Source: a bacterium (GTDB taxonomy: Bacteria > SAR324 > XYD2-FULL-50-16). Taken from it: a stretch of 64,000 bases of DNA. The DNA lies in NCBI GenBank assembly GCA_018829445.1, contig JAHJTV010000009.1:1-64000 (forward strand), in the 5' to 3' direction. Shown one piece after another: positions 7,264 to 14,571 of this stretch (positions within the stretch are counted from its first letter, which is position 1; every line of letters starts with the position of its first letter). The notes beneath the pieces were generated by a model. It ran no database searches. It saw only the letters and a program-made list of their open reading frames with translations, and was not told the DNA's origin. The translations under genes were made by a program, and so were the position numbers.

Positions 7264-9141
7264 TTAAGAAGCCTCTTTTGCCTGGTTCAGCATTGGGATC
7301 AAGAAATCTAATTTTGCCTCTTCCAGAATTTGATCCAGGGGAAATCCCCTGGTATCCAATCCCCTCACCTGGTAATACTCACTCTTCAGTAGCTCTTCAT
7401 CGGGCACTGTTCCTTCGGTTCCTCCCTCTTCAAGCGGCATCAGAATTCTGTCCGGCAATTTGTCATCATTACTGGTAACCCCCATCAGATTATTCAGTGA
7501 TCTTTTCAAGAGCCAGGAATTGTGGCCAATATCGATAAACTCCTGAAGCGATAATCCATATCCGGTTGCGGTATTTAATCCATCCAGGGTCAGCTCAAGT
7601 CCGATTGCCCACTGTGCGAAATGACAGATACAGATGTTGTTAGCCATTAATCCTATCCCTTCCGATAAGTAAACCATTTTTGCCTTGCCTTCACTCTCTA
7701 TCCCTGCATATTCGTCTTCCAGGCCGGCTTGTGGCCAGGAGACAGAGCCCTGTTCTATGGCCTGGCAGGAATGTTGAAGATGACAAGCTCCCCGGTTGGA
7801 CATCATATATGCCAACCCCATTCCGTGAAAGGCCCTGGGATCGTGCATGGGCAGTTCCAATCCCTTTATGGCAACCAAAAACGCCTCTGCTTCTTTCGGA
7901 AGATTTGCGGCCAGTGATGCTGATCCTTCTGCTGCCTTATCCCCGAAACCCTGGCGATAGGCTATTTTTTTAACTAACTCGATGACGCCATCACCATCTC
8001 CCCAATCAAGATTTAGTCCGTCCAGATCCTTATCCGAATAGTAGCCCTTTTCCCTGGCCTCCATAACAAATGCAATGGTTGCTCCGCAGCTGATTGAGTC
8101 CAGTCCCAGGCGATTACAGAGGTCATTGGCTTTGGATACTGCTTTCAAATCAAGAGTCATGGTCATGGAACCGAATGTCCCCAGGGTTTCAAATTCCGGA
8201 CCCGGAGCTGTTCCAATTGCGTATTTCCCCTCCTTGATTTCGACTTCCGGCTTACAGGCAATGGGGCAGGCAAAGCATGCTTTTCGTTTTTTAAGAATTG
8301 TTTCGGCAATCGTATTTCCGCCCAACTCTTCGCCCAGTTCATCAACCAATCCCACTGACCAGTTTTTAATGGGAACGTCACCCGTCATCATCCCGATTTC
8401 CATGGCAGAGGCTGTTCCAACCTGGTTGAGTGACATGGATACAATTGATTCCCTGGCAGCTTCGATGGCAGATTTTCTGGCAGCGTTAAAACCGACTTCA
8501 TCAACCAGGGGAATCGTCTGATTACCGTCAACCACAATGGCCTTCAGATTCTTACTCCCCATGACAGCGCCCATACCAACCCTCCCCAGGTAGTTTGCTT
8601 TATCATTGCAGATCGCTGCAAATTTAACCCTGTTTTCACCTGCAGGGCCAATTACCAGTGATTTAAGTTTTTTATGGTCAGCATAGATCTCCTGTAATCT
8701 GTCAATGGTTTCAAAGCTATCCAGCCCCCACAGATCTCCTGCATTCTTCAAGCTAATATTTCCATCGATCACCTGAACGACCACTGGAGATGATGCGCAA
8801 CCACTAATAATCAATCCATCCAGCCCACATCTTTTTAAAACCGAACCGAATGCACCACCGGATGAGGACTCTCCCCATATTCCTGTTTGAGGCGATTTTG
8901 CACAAACGGTAAAGCGGGAAGTCCCCGGAAACTTGGTTCCCACCAGCGGACCCGTCATAATAATCATCGGGTTTTCGGGGGAAAGAGGGTCGACATCGGG
9001 AGATGCTAGGTCGAGAAATAACCTGGCGGAAAAGGCGCTCCCACCGATATACTCCCTGTAGTAATTGGAGTTTACAGGATAATCGCCGATACTCCCACTT
9101 GTTAAGTCGATTGTGGCAATCTTAATGAAATTTCCGGACAT
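7264..9141 (-). CDS. Aldehyde:ferredoxin oxidoreductase (AOR) family protein
   Basis: The 625-residue protein matches the tungsten/molybdopterin AOR family in length and layout. The N-terminal domain holds TGPLVGTKFPGTSRFTV, SSSGGAFG and LGRVGMGAVMGSKNLKAI, which contact the bis-pterin cofactor. The 4Fe-4S ligands are in C289-FA-C292-PIA-C296, and a later Cys in NICICHF probably completes the set. AORs reversibly oxidise aldehydes to acids with ferredoxin. A ribosome site (AGAGGTG) precedes the ATG, and the start is 9 bp after the SCP2-like gene. Expected use: oxidation of an aldehyde made in this pathway, or reduction of an acid. The substrate is not deducible. Confidence 0.92.
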   Translation of the reverse strand: MSGNFIKIATIDLTSGSIGDYPVNSNYYREYIGGSAFSARLFLDLASPDVDPLSPENPMIIMTGPLVGTKFPGTSRFTVCAKSPQTGIWGESSSGGAFGSVLKRCGLDGLIISGCASSPVVVQVIDGNISLKNAGDLWGLDSFETIDRLQEIYADHKKLKSLVIGPAGENRVKFAAICNDKANYLGRVGMGAVMGSKNLKAIVVDGNQTIPLVDEVGFNAARKSAIEAARESIVSMSLNQVGTASAMEIGMMTGDVPIKNWSVGLVDELGEELGGNTIAETILKKRKACFACPIACKPEVEIKEGKYAIGTAPGPEFETLGTFGSMTMTLDLKAVSKANDLCNRLGLDSISCGATIAFVMEAREKGYYSDKDLDGLNLDWGDGDGVIELVKKIAYRQGFGDKAAEGSASLAANLPKEAEAFLVAIKGLELPMHDPRAFHGMGLAYMMSNRGACHLQHSCQAIEQGSVSWPQAGLEDEYAGIESEGKAKMVYLSEGIGLMANNICICHFAQWAIGLELTLDGLNTATGYGLSLQEFIDIGHNSWLLKRSLNNLMGVTSNDDKLPDRILMPLEEGGTEGTVPDEELLKSEYYQVRGLDTRGFPLDQILEEAKLDFLIPMLNQAKEAS

Positions 9142-9150
9142 TTGGCACCT

Positions 9151-9588
9151 CTATTTTTTCTTCACAATTAGGTCATCGTATCCCATCTCTTTCAAAATAA
9201 TGGGAAACTGGCTGAAAGTCGGTCGTACTACCGGCAGTAATTTTAACATGGCGGTAATCTTTCCACCCTGTTTGACTTTGCCGCGGGTTACAGAAGCTAT
9301 CGGATTTTCCAATCCATGCCAGAATCTATGAGAATGATCGGCACTCTGTTTTGACCAGACATCTTCTTTCAGGTCGCAAGGGCCAAGATAAAAGGTCCCA
9401 TAGTATCCTTCCTTGGGCTTGTTTTTCAGATCAATAGTGATTTCACAATCGGGATCGGTATAGATGAACTTGATAATAATGCCGGACTTGGACATTTTGG
9501 GACCTATTTTTTCGTGGCTAAGCACTTTGTCTAGAAAATACCCGTAAATTTCAAACAGGTGATCAGCATCTCGATAATATTCACTCAT
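9151..9588 (-). CDS. SCP2 sterol-carrier-like protein
   Basis: The 145-residue protein fits the SCP2 fold: an N-terminal helix, strands around CEITIDLKNKPKEGYYGTFY, and the typical end GKVKQGGKITAMLKLLPVVRPTF. SCP2 domains form a hydrophobic tunnel that binds lipids, sterols or acyl-CoAs. A good ribosome site (AGGAG) precedes the ATG. It sits between the acyl-CoA dehydrogenase and AOR genes with a 9-bp gap to the latter, so it is clearly part of the operon. This hints at a hydrophobic substrate or intermediate, which is inference. Similar small SCP2 proteins occur beside AOR genes in anaerobes. Confidence 0.75.
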   Translation of the reverse strand: MSEYYRDADHLFEIYGYFLDKVLSHEKIGPKMSKSGIIIKFIYTDPDCEITIDLKNKPKEGYYGTFYLGPCDLKEDVWSKQSADHSHRFWHGLENPIASVTRGKVKQGGKITAMLKLLPVVRPTFSQFPIILKEMGYDDLIVKKK

Positions 9589-9644
9589 GGTTTTTCTCCT
9601 CTTACTTGGCGGTTTTCTGTAAAAAGTGGCTAATCAGCTACTAT

Positions 9645-10811
9645 TTATTCTGGCTTTCTCTGGTCAAATCTTCTACCAAAAATCATACTAGCCATGGTAA
9701 TTCTTAACATTTGGAGTGTTCCACCAGCAACGCTCCAGGCCCTGGCGTCGCGAAGCATCCTCTCAATTGGAAATTCGGTGCTATACCCGTATCCGCCAAA
9801 TATCTGCATGGCCTTGTCTGTCACTTCCTTCACCATCTCATTGGCAAAACACTTTCCCATGGAGGCTTCGTAGATTGAAGGCAACCCTTTGCCGGCATCA
9901 CTCACAGCACGATACACCAGGAGTTTTGCAGCATCCAGTTTCATTGCCATGTCAGCGATGGTAAATTGAACATCCTGGAATTCACAAATGGGACGATTAA
10001 ACGCCGTTCGGTCCATGGCATATTTTTTAGCTTCTTCCAGGGCGCCACCTGCGACTCCCAGACACATAGCCGAGTTTCCGCAACGTTCGATATCAAAAGT
10101 GAGCATCAGATTTCCAAAATCACCCGGCTTGATTACCAGGTTCTCATAAGGTATTTTTACATTGTCAAAAAACAGGTCACAGGACGGCATGCCGCGAAGC
10201 CCCATGAACTCTTCCTGTTTTCCAAAAGTGAAACCGGGCGCTCCTTTTTCCACCAGAATCCCCCCGATTCCCTTATATCCCTTTATCTCCCCAAAACGTG
10301 TATATACCAGGTAATGACTCGCCTCACCGGCACCGGTTATAAAACATTTTCTGCCGTTAAGCAGGTAATGATCCCCCTTGTCTTCCACAAAGGTCGATAA
10401 CGACGTCAGGTCGGATCCCGCTTCCGGTTCGGTCATGCAAACAGAAACACTATGCTCACCGCTGCAAACTCCCGGAATAATAGCTCTCTTCTGCTCATCG
10501 GTTCCGAACATGTCAATCACCCGAACGGCACCAACATTTGATTCAAATACAGTGGCTGCGATCATGGGACTGAACTTGGCGAGTTCTTCAATGGCGAGAA
10601 TGGCTGTCATGGATTCTTCATCAGCTCCCCCATATTCAGAAGATAGGGTCATTCCCAACAGTCCCATCTCTGCATACTTTTTTGTCAGGTCATGTGGCAT
10701 AACACGGGTTTTATCTATTTCCGCTGCCAGTTCTTTAAATTTCTCCCTTTTTCCCATATCCCGCAGACTGTCCAGTAACATTGTCTGCTCTTTTGTAAAA
10801 CTAAAATCCAT
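9645..10811 (-). CDS. Acyl-CoA dehydrogenase with shifted catalytic glutamate
   Basis: The 388-residue protein is a complete FAD-dependent acyl-CoA dehydrogenase: CMTEPEAGSDL (FAD/substrate loop), DRTAFNRPICEFQ and QIFGGYGYSTEFP are all present. At the usual place of the catalytic base (the YEGT motif of medium-chain enzymes) it reads VAGGT, so the Glu is a Gly (G363). A Glu is found instead at E242 in FDIERCG, the position used by isovaleryl-CoA dehydrogenase-type enzymes. That implies activity with an alternative base, typical of branched or bulky acyl-CoAs. It lies in the same operon as the CoA-transferase. The electron acceptor, presumably ETF, is not encoded here. Confidence 0.93.
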   Translation of the reverse strand: MDFSFTKEQTMLLDSLRDMGKREKFKELAAEIDKTRVMPHDLTKKYAEMGLLGMTLSSEYGGADEESMTAILAIEELAKFSPMIAATVFESNVGAVRVIDMFGTDEQKRAIIPGVCSGEHSVSVCMTEPEAGSDLTSLSTFVEDKGDHYLLNGRKCFITGAGEASHYLVYTRFGEIKGYKGIGGILVEKGAPGFTFGKQEEFMGLRGMPSCDLFFDNVKIPYENLVIKPGDFGNLMLTFDIERCGNSAMCLGVAGGALEEAKKYAMDRTAFNRPICEFQDVQFTIADMAMKLDAAKLLVYRAVSDAGKGLPSIYEASMGKCFANEMVKEVTDKAMQIFGGYGYSTEFPIERMLRDARAWSVAGGTLQMLRITMASMIFGRRFDQRKPE

Positions 10812-10916
10812 AAATTACTCCAATAGTGTTGTGCCTGATCTTAATGTAACTTGATAATGTTATTAAAATACTGATAGTATGTTCGAATCCATTTTAACGT
10901 GTCCCCCATGTTTGAA

Positions 10917-12284
10917 TTAAATTATTTCGGTGATGTCTCCTATATTGTGGATGTTTTCAAGATCGAGGATCTTGCTGCAGATAGTGTCAATATTGTTCTG
11001 GTTCCGGATTCCGGAGAACTGTTTTACCTTCTTTACGATATCATTCGCTTTCATGGGATCTCTGGGATCACCTTTGGGAATGTCAACCTGTTCAACGAAT
11101 TTGGTACCATCTTTCAGCTGTATTTCCACGCGGCTTGAGGTCTTTTCAGGATAGACCTTTTCCAGCTCATCATCCGAATGAATTTCTACCTTGTTTGAAA
11201 GATCGATTAAATCGACATCGGAAATCCGTTTTTCCGTGAGTTGTTTTGCAGCCAACTCGCCATCTGTCAGACAGACTGCAACAACATAGGGTATTGAAAA
11301 CTGGGCGGAAACAAATGAACTGTTCCGGTTGACCGTTTTTCCTACCGCCAGTTTGGCAATGCCGTAGGTATAGACATCAATTTTTTCAATATCCCGGGGA
11401 TCTACCTGTTTTTCAGCCTGGATCCTGAGTGTTGCCTGGGCCGCTCCATGTGTATGTCGACAAGCGGTGTAGGGTTTAAAATATACATCTGATATGGAAT
11501 AGTGTTCTCCCAATCCTTCCACCAGTCGTTCTAGTTTCGGTTCAGCTGCTGAGGTAATCTTGGCGAAACCGCCATTGAGTTGTGATCCTTCAATAATAAA
11601 AGGAGCCCCGGTTACACCGGAAGCTGCCAACCCGGCTGCCATCAAACCAGTACTGGCAGCCTGTCCACCCTGGACTATTTTTATCGTGTATCCGCCCATC
11701 AGATTTTCAGCAGTTGAAATGGGCAGAATATAGCCTGCATTACCGATGGCAGAAGCCATCTGCGTTGCATCAAATTCCTTTAGCCTGCCTGCCGCCACAG
11801 CCGCCCCAAAAGTACCACATGTTCCGGTTGGCAGAAAACCCGAGAGAGTATGCCAGGGATGCATGGCTGCAGCCGGTCTGTTGGCTGCTTCATAACCAGC
11901 CACGATAGCTTCGATAATCCTTTTCCCGTTCAGGTTCAGATCTTCCGCTACTGCCAGGGTCGCAGGAATAACAGCCGCACCCGGGTGATTTCCACCAAAA
12001 CGGACACCGTCCTGAGATTCTATCGCTTCAGCGGTTGTTCCATTGATGAAGGCGGCGTTATGAAGGTCGGTTTTGAATCCACAGCCGAGAACCGAAATTT
12101 TACCTTGAGTTCCCAGTGACTTGATATAAGAGATGACTCCGGCCACTGCATCAAGTTCCAGTGATCCGTAGACATTGGCCACATAATCAAGAACACATAA
12201 TTTTGCCGTTACAATGATCTCCGGTGGCAGATTGTCATAAGAAACTTTTGAGCAGAATTCAGCCAGTTTTTTTGTATAATCCAT
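10917..12284 (-). CDS. MmgE/PrpD family protein
   Basis: The 455-residue protein matches the MmgE/PrpD fold: an N-terminal helical domain with CVLDYVANVYGS, INGTTAEAIESQDG, GGNHPGAAVIPA and PTGTCGTFGAA, then a smaller lid domain with YFKPYTACRHTHGAAQA. Known members include 2-methylcitrate dehydratase and cis-aconitate decarboxylase; many members in anaerobic clusters are uncharacterised. A dehydratase/hydratase or decarboxylase step on a carboxylic acid or CoA ester is likely. An AGGAG ribosome site precedes the ATG. It starts 12 bp after the CoA-transferase beta gene, so coupled expression is likely. Confidence 0.9.
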   Translation of the reverse strand: MDYTKKLAEFCSKVSYDNLPPEIIVTAKLCVLDYVANVYGSLELDAVAGVISYIKSLGTQGKISVLGCGFKTDLHNAAFINGTTAEAIESQDGVRFGGNHPGAAVIPATLAVAEDLNLNGKRIIEAIVAGYEAANRPAAAMHPWHTLSGFLPTGTCGTFGAAVAAGRLKEFDATQMASAIGNAGYILPISTAENLMGGYTIKIVQGGQAASTGLMAAGLAASGVTGAPFIIEGSQLNGGFAKITSAAEPKLERLVEGLGEHYSISDVYFKPYTACRHTHGAAQATLRIQAEKQVDPRDIEKIDVYTYGIAKLAVGKTVNRNSSFVSAQFSIPYVVAVCLTDGELAAKQLTEKRISDVDLIDLSNKVEIHSDDELEKVYPEKTSSRVEIQLKDGTKFVEQVDIPKGDPRDPMKANDIVKKVKQFSGIRNQNNIDTICSKILDLENIHNIGDITEII

Positions 12285-12295
12285 ATTTATCTCCT

Positions 12296-13096
12296 TTATA
12301 CATATCCTTTTTTTTCATAGACTCTTATCATGCCGGCGGGATCGAGTAATTCCCTGATGATTTTCAGCTCTTTTTCGGTTGGCGGTTCGGTTTCATGAAC
12401 ATCATCAGCCACTTTGAGTTCCCATGGTGTAGCGGCCACGATCTCATCAACGGAATTTCCGGGATGGTATGAAGCCAGATAGGCTTCACAGGTATCACTA
12501 TCAAATTTCAGGATTGCTTTATTGGTAATAATGACTTGCGGGCCTGTATTGGGCGGTAATCCCCATTTTTCTCTTGCTCCCGGGCCGTCGATATAGCCAG
12601 GTGTAGTGAGAAAGTCAACTTTTTCCGCCAATCGTCGATTGTCATGCAGGGCGATAATCAGTGTTTTTTTTGCCAAGGAGCCGATGGGATTAGCCCCACC
12701 ACTTCCCGGCAGTCTGCTCTTGGGGGCATCATAATCTCCAATCACGGTTGTATTGATATTTCCATATTTATCAACCTGACTCCCAGCCAGAAATCCGACA
12801 TCCACCCAACCTGCCTGCAGAAACATCCCCATAATTTCAACCAATCCTCCAATCATGGCAGCGCCGGGATTTAGACAGGGATCACCTACAGACAAAGCTG
12901 TTCGCTTGGGCTGGGCATCAATCACACCGGATTCCTGCATCATTACGGCGTTGGGCGCATGGTTATATTTGGCGATATTTGCAGACATGGTAGGAAAGCC
13001 GGTGCCGACAATGACAAGGTCGTTGTCCCTTATCTCCCTTGAACCACAGCAAGCCATTAGTTCGGGTTTTATGTAATTGTATACTTGTACAGCCAT
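12296..13096 (-). CDS. Family I CoA-transferase, beta subunit (glutaconate-type)
   Basis: The 266-residue protein matches subunit B of glutaconate-type CoA-transferases. The catalytic glutamate that forms the glutamyl-CoA thioester is E55 in MMQESGVID, equivalent to Glu54 of the glutaconate enzyme. The oxyanion-hole loop GSGGANPIG is present around residue 132. Its partner, the alpha subunit, is encoded upstream at 13620-14555 but the two are separated by a four-helix-bundle gene and a repeat array, which is unusual since such pairs are normally adjacent. It should activate a carboxylic acid to its CoA thioester. IpdAB-like ring hydrolases are a related alternative. Confidence 0.88.
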   Translation of the reverse strand: MAVQVYNYIKPELMACCGSREIRDNDLVIVGTGFPTMSANIAKYNHAPNAVMMQESGVIDAQPKRTALSVGDPCLNPGAAMIGGLVEIMGMFLQAGWVDVGFLAGSQVDKYGNINTTVIGDYDAPKSRLPGSGGANPIGSLAKKTLIIALHDNRRLAEKVDFLTTPGYIDGPGAREKWGLPPNTGPQVIITNKAILKFDSDTCEAYLASYHPGNSVDEIVAATPWELKVADDVHETEPPTEKELKIIRELLDPAGMIRVYEKKGYV

Positions 13097-13145
13097 TTTT
13101 TGTACTCCGTTTGATGATCGATTTTTTTTTTTGAGCAGTTAGGTA

Positions 13146-13505
13146 TTAGCAGTTAGGTTTTAGCTTTTGAATGAAGCTGTTTAACATGCGTTTGATCTCG
13201 TTGATTTTCCCATCAAGCTCTATATAAGGTTTCTCTTCAAGAAACTTCAGATCATATGCAAGCAGAATATGGTATTCAGTTTCACTGGCTGAACCGGAAG
13301 CAATAGTCAAGAATCGAGAAAAATCCCGATCACTGTCTCTACCGCATCCTTCAGCAATATTTGCCGAAACAGATGCAGCAGATCGACGAAGTTGAGATAT
13401 CAGGCCAAATCGTTCATCAGATGGAAAGCTTCTTGTGATGAGATACACCTCCAAAGCAACGTGATGCGCTTTTTGCCATACTTTTAGTTCTTTGAAATTT
13501 CTCAT
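13146..13505 (-). CDS. Four-helix-bundle protein (S23/23S-rRNA-IVP family)
   Basis: The 119-residue protein starts MRNFKELKVWQKAHHVALEV and carries the family marks FGLISQLRRSAASVSANIAEG and GSASETEYHILLA. This family is found as an intervening-sequence protein in some 23S rRNA genes and as free-standing genes with repeats; the Avd proteins of diversity-generating retroelements share the fold. The ATG at 13505 with GGGAGG is preferred over a TTG 12 bp upstream. The gene lies between the two CoA-transferase subunit genes, with TTAGGTATTA-type repeats on one side and the inverted ACCTAAT array on the other. It looks like an inserted element; its function is unknown. Confidence 0.85.
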   Translation of the reverse strand: MRNFKELKVWQKAHHVALEVYLITRSFPSDERFGLISQLRRSAASVSANIAEGCGRDSDRDFSRFLTIASGSASETEYHILLAYDLKFLEEKPYIELDGKINEIKRMLNSFIQKLKPNC

Positions 13506-13540
13506 TTTACCTCCCAATGATTGGGTCCCAATATGCTAAC

Positions 13541-13624
13541 ACCTAATACCTAATACCTAATACCTAATACCTAATACCTAATACCTAATACCTAATACCT
13601 AATACCTAAATACTAATACCTAAT
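13541..13624. repeat. Tandem array of a 7-bp unit (ACCTAAT)
   Basis: Nine perfect copies of ACCTAAT run from 13541 to 13603, then an 8-bp variant (ACCTAAAT), a 6-bp variant (ACTAAT) and one more perfect copy (13618-13624). The stop codon of the CoA-transferase alpha gene lies inside the array. The opposite side of the four-helix-bundle gene carries GCAGTTAGGTATTAGCAGTT (13135-13154), the reverse orientation of the same unit. Confidence 0.9.
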
Positions 13625-14555
13625 ACGCATAACTCACCGGATATCCATAATCGAATTCAGCCTGGAGTTGTTTGAATGCCTCATAGCCGAGTTTTTTAAT
13701 ATAGTGTTGGGTATAGGCGGTACGATCCTCGATATCGAATACCCATTCCTTTAAAAATTCTTTGAATCCCTCTTCGGTATTGGAAGCCTGTTGATAAAGA
13801 TACCCAAAGCCGAAATCCGTATCATAAAATCCCGGGGTGTAGCCGGGATGCGCGCCGAAGGGTTCCTCCACCACAGCCACAACCTTGGGAGACGGGACGA
13901 TTGTCCTGGAGGGATCTTTACCGATTATCTCACGACTGACCAGTCTCTCGCAGAAGACTATCACCTTTTTTGAAGCATTGGCACCATACTGACAATCACC
14001 ACCGATTCCCCAGATTTGCGCATTACCGGACTCATCCGCCTGCTGTACATGGATGATTGCAACATCAGGATTCAAGGCGGGCACCAGCAAGGTTGGTTTT
14101 CCGTCAAAGGGGGAGTCGATCATTTTGTACTTGTTATCCCCCATGAAGGATTTGACATTTAAGAGATCAGAGCCGACCATATCTTTTACCGGCACAAACG
14201 GCATTCCCATTGCACCTGCCAGGAACATCATAGGCAGGGAAAGATTTGAGTATTCTTCCACCTCAATTTTGTGGGGAATCCCTTTTTCCAGGGCTCTTCT
14301 GTAACAGCGACCCAATCCGTAGACTCCTAGAGAGAGGAAAGTGGCAATAAAGCGTTTGACACAACCGGCTCCGATCAACATGTCAAAATCATCCGCCGCA
14401 TTACTCCTGGTGATGGTAAGGTCCTTTATTCCCTGCCTGATGATCTCATGTATGGCGGAAAAGGGAGATCGGCAGATGTATCCGCCAATAAACAGGAAAT
14501 CACCACTGTTAACATGTTGCGAAATAGCCTCTTTGGCCGTCATTACTTTATTCAT
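13620..14555 (-). CDS. Family I CoA-transferase, alpha subunit (glutaconate-type)
   Basis: The protein (311 residues from ATG 14555) starts MNKVMTAKEAISQHVNSGDF and contains FIGGYICRSPFSAIHEIIRQ and ITRSNAADDFDMLIGAG, typical of subunit A of glutaconate-type CoA-transferases, plus NPDVAIIHVQQADESGNAQI. A TTG at 14582 in the same frame would add nine residues and overlap the glycyl radical enzyme gene; the ATG fits family N-termini better, although neither has a strong ribosome site. With the beta subunit at 12296 it should form the heteromeric transferase. Its stop codon falls inside a 7-bp tandem array, so the last residues could vary between strains. Confidence 0.87.
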   Translation of the reverse strand: MNKVMTAKEAISQHVNSGDFLFIGGYICRSPFSAIHEIIRQGIKDLTITRSNAADDFDMLIGAGCVKRFIATFLSLGVYGLGRCYRRALEKGIPHKIEVEEYSNLSLPMMFLAGAMGMPFVPVKDMVGSDLLNVKSFMGDNKYKMIDSPFDGKPTLLVPALNPDVAIIHVQQADESGNAQIWGIGGDCQYGANASKKVIVFCERLVSREIIGKDPSRTIVPSPKVVAVVEEPFGAHPGYTPGFYDTDFGFGYLYQQASNTEEGFKEFLKEWVFDIEDRTAYTQHYIKKLGYEAFKQLQAEFDYGYPVSYAY

Positions 14556-14571
14556 TCCTAATACCCAATCT

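Noticed and set aside
7248..7265. AAACCA-N6-TGGTTT hairpin at the AOR stop codon
   Set aside because: Short stem without a T run; too weak to call a terminator.
13146..13505. Idea of a diversity-generating retroelement (Avd-like four-helix protein)
   Set aside because: No reverse transcriptase, template repeat or variable repeat was found in the window.
13541..13624. Idea that the tandem array is a CRISPR
   Set aside because: The 7-bp units are directly adjacent, without spacers.
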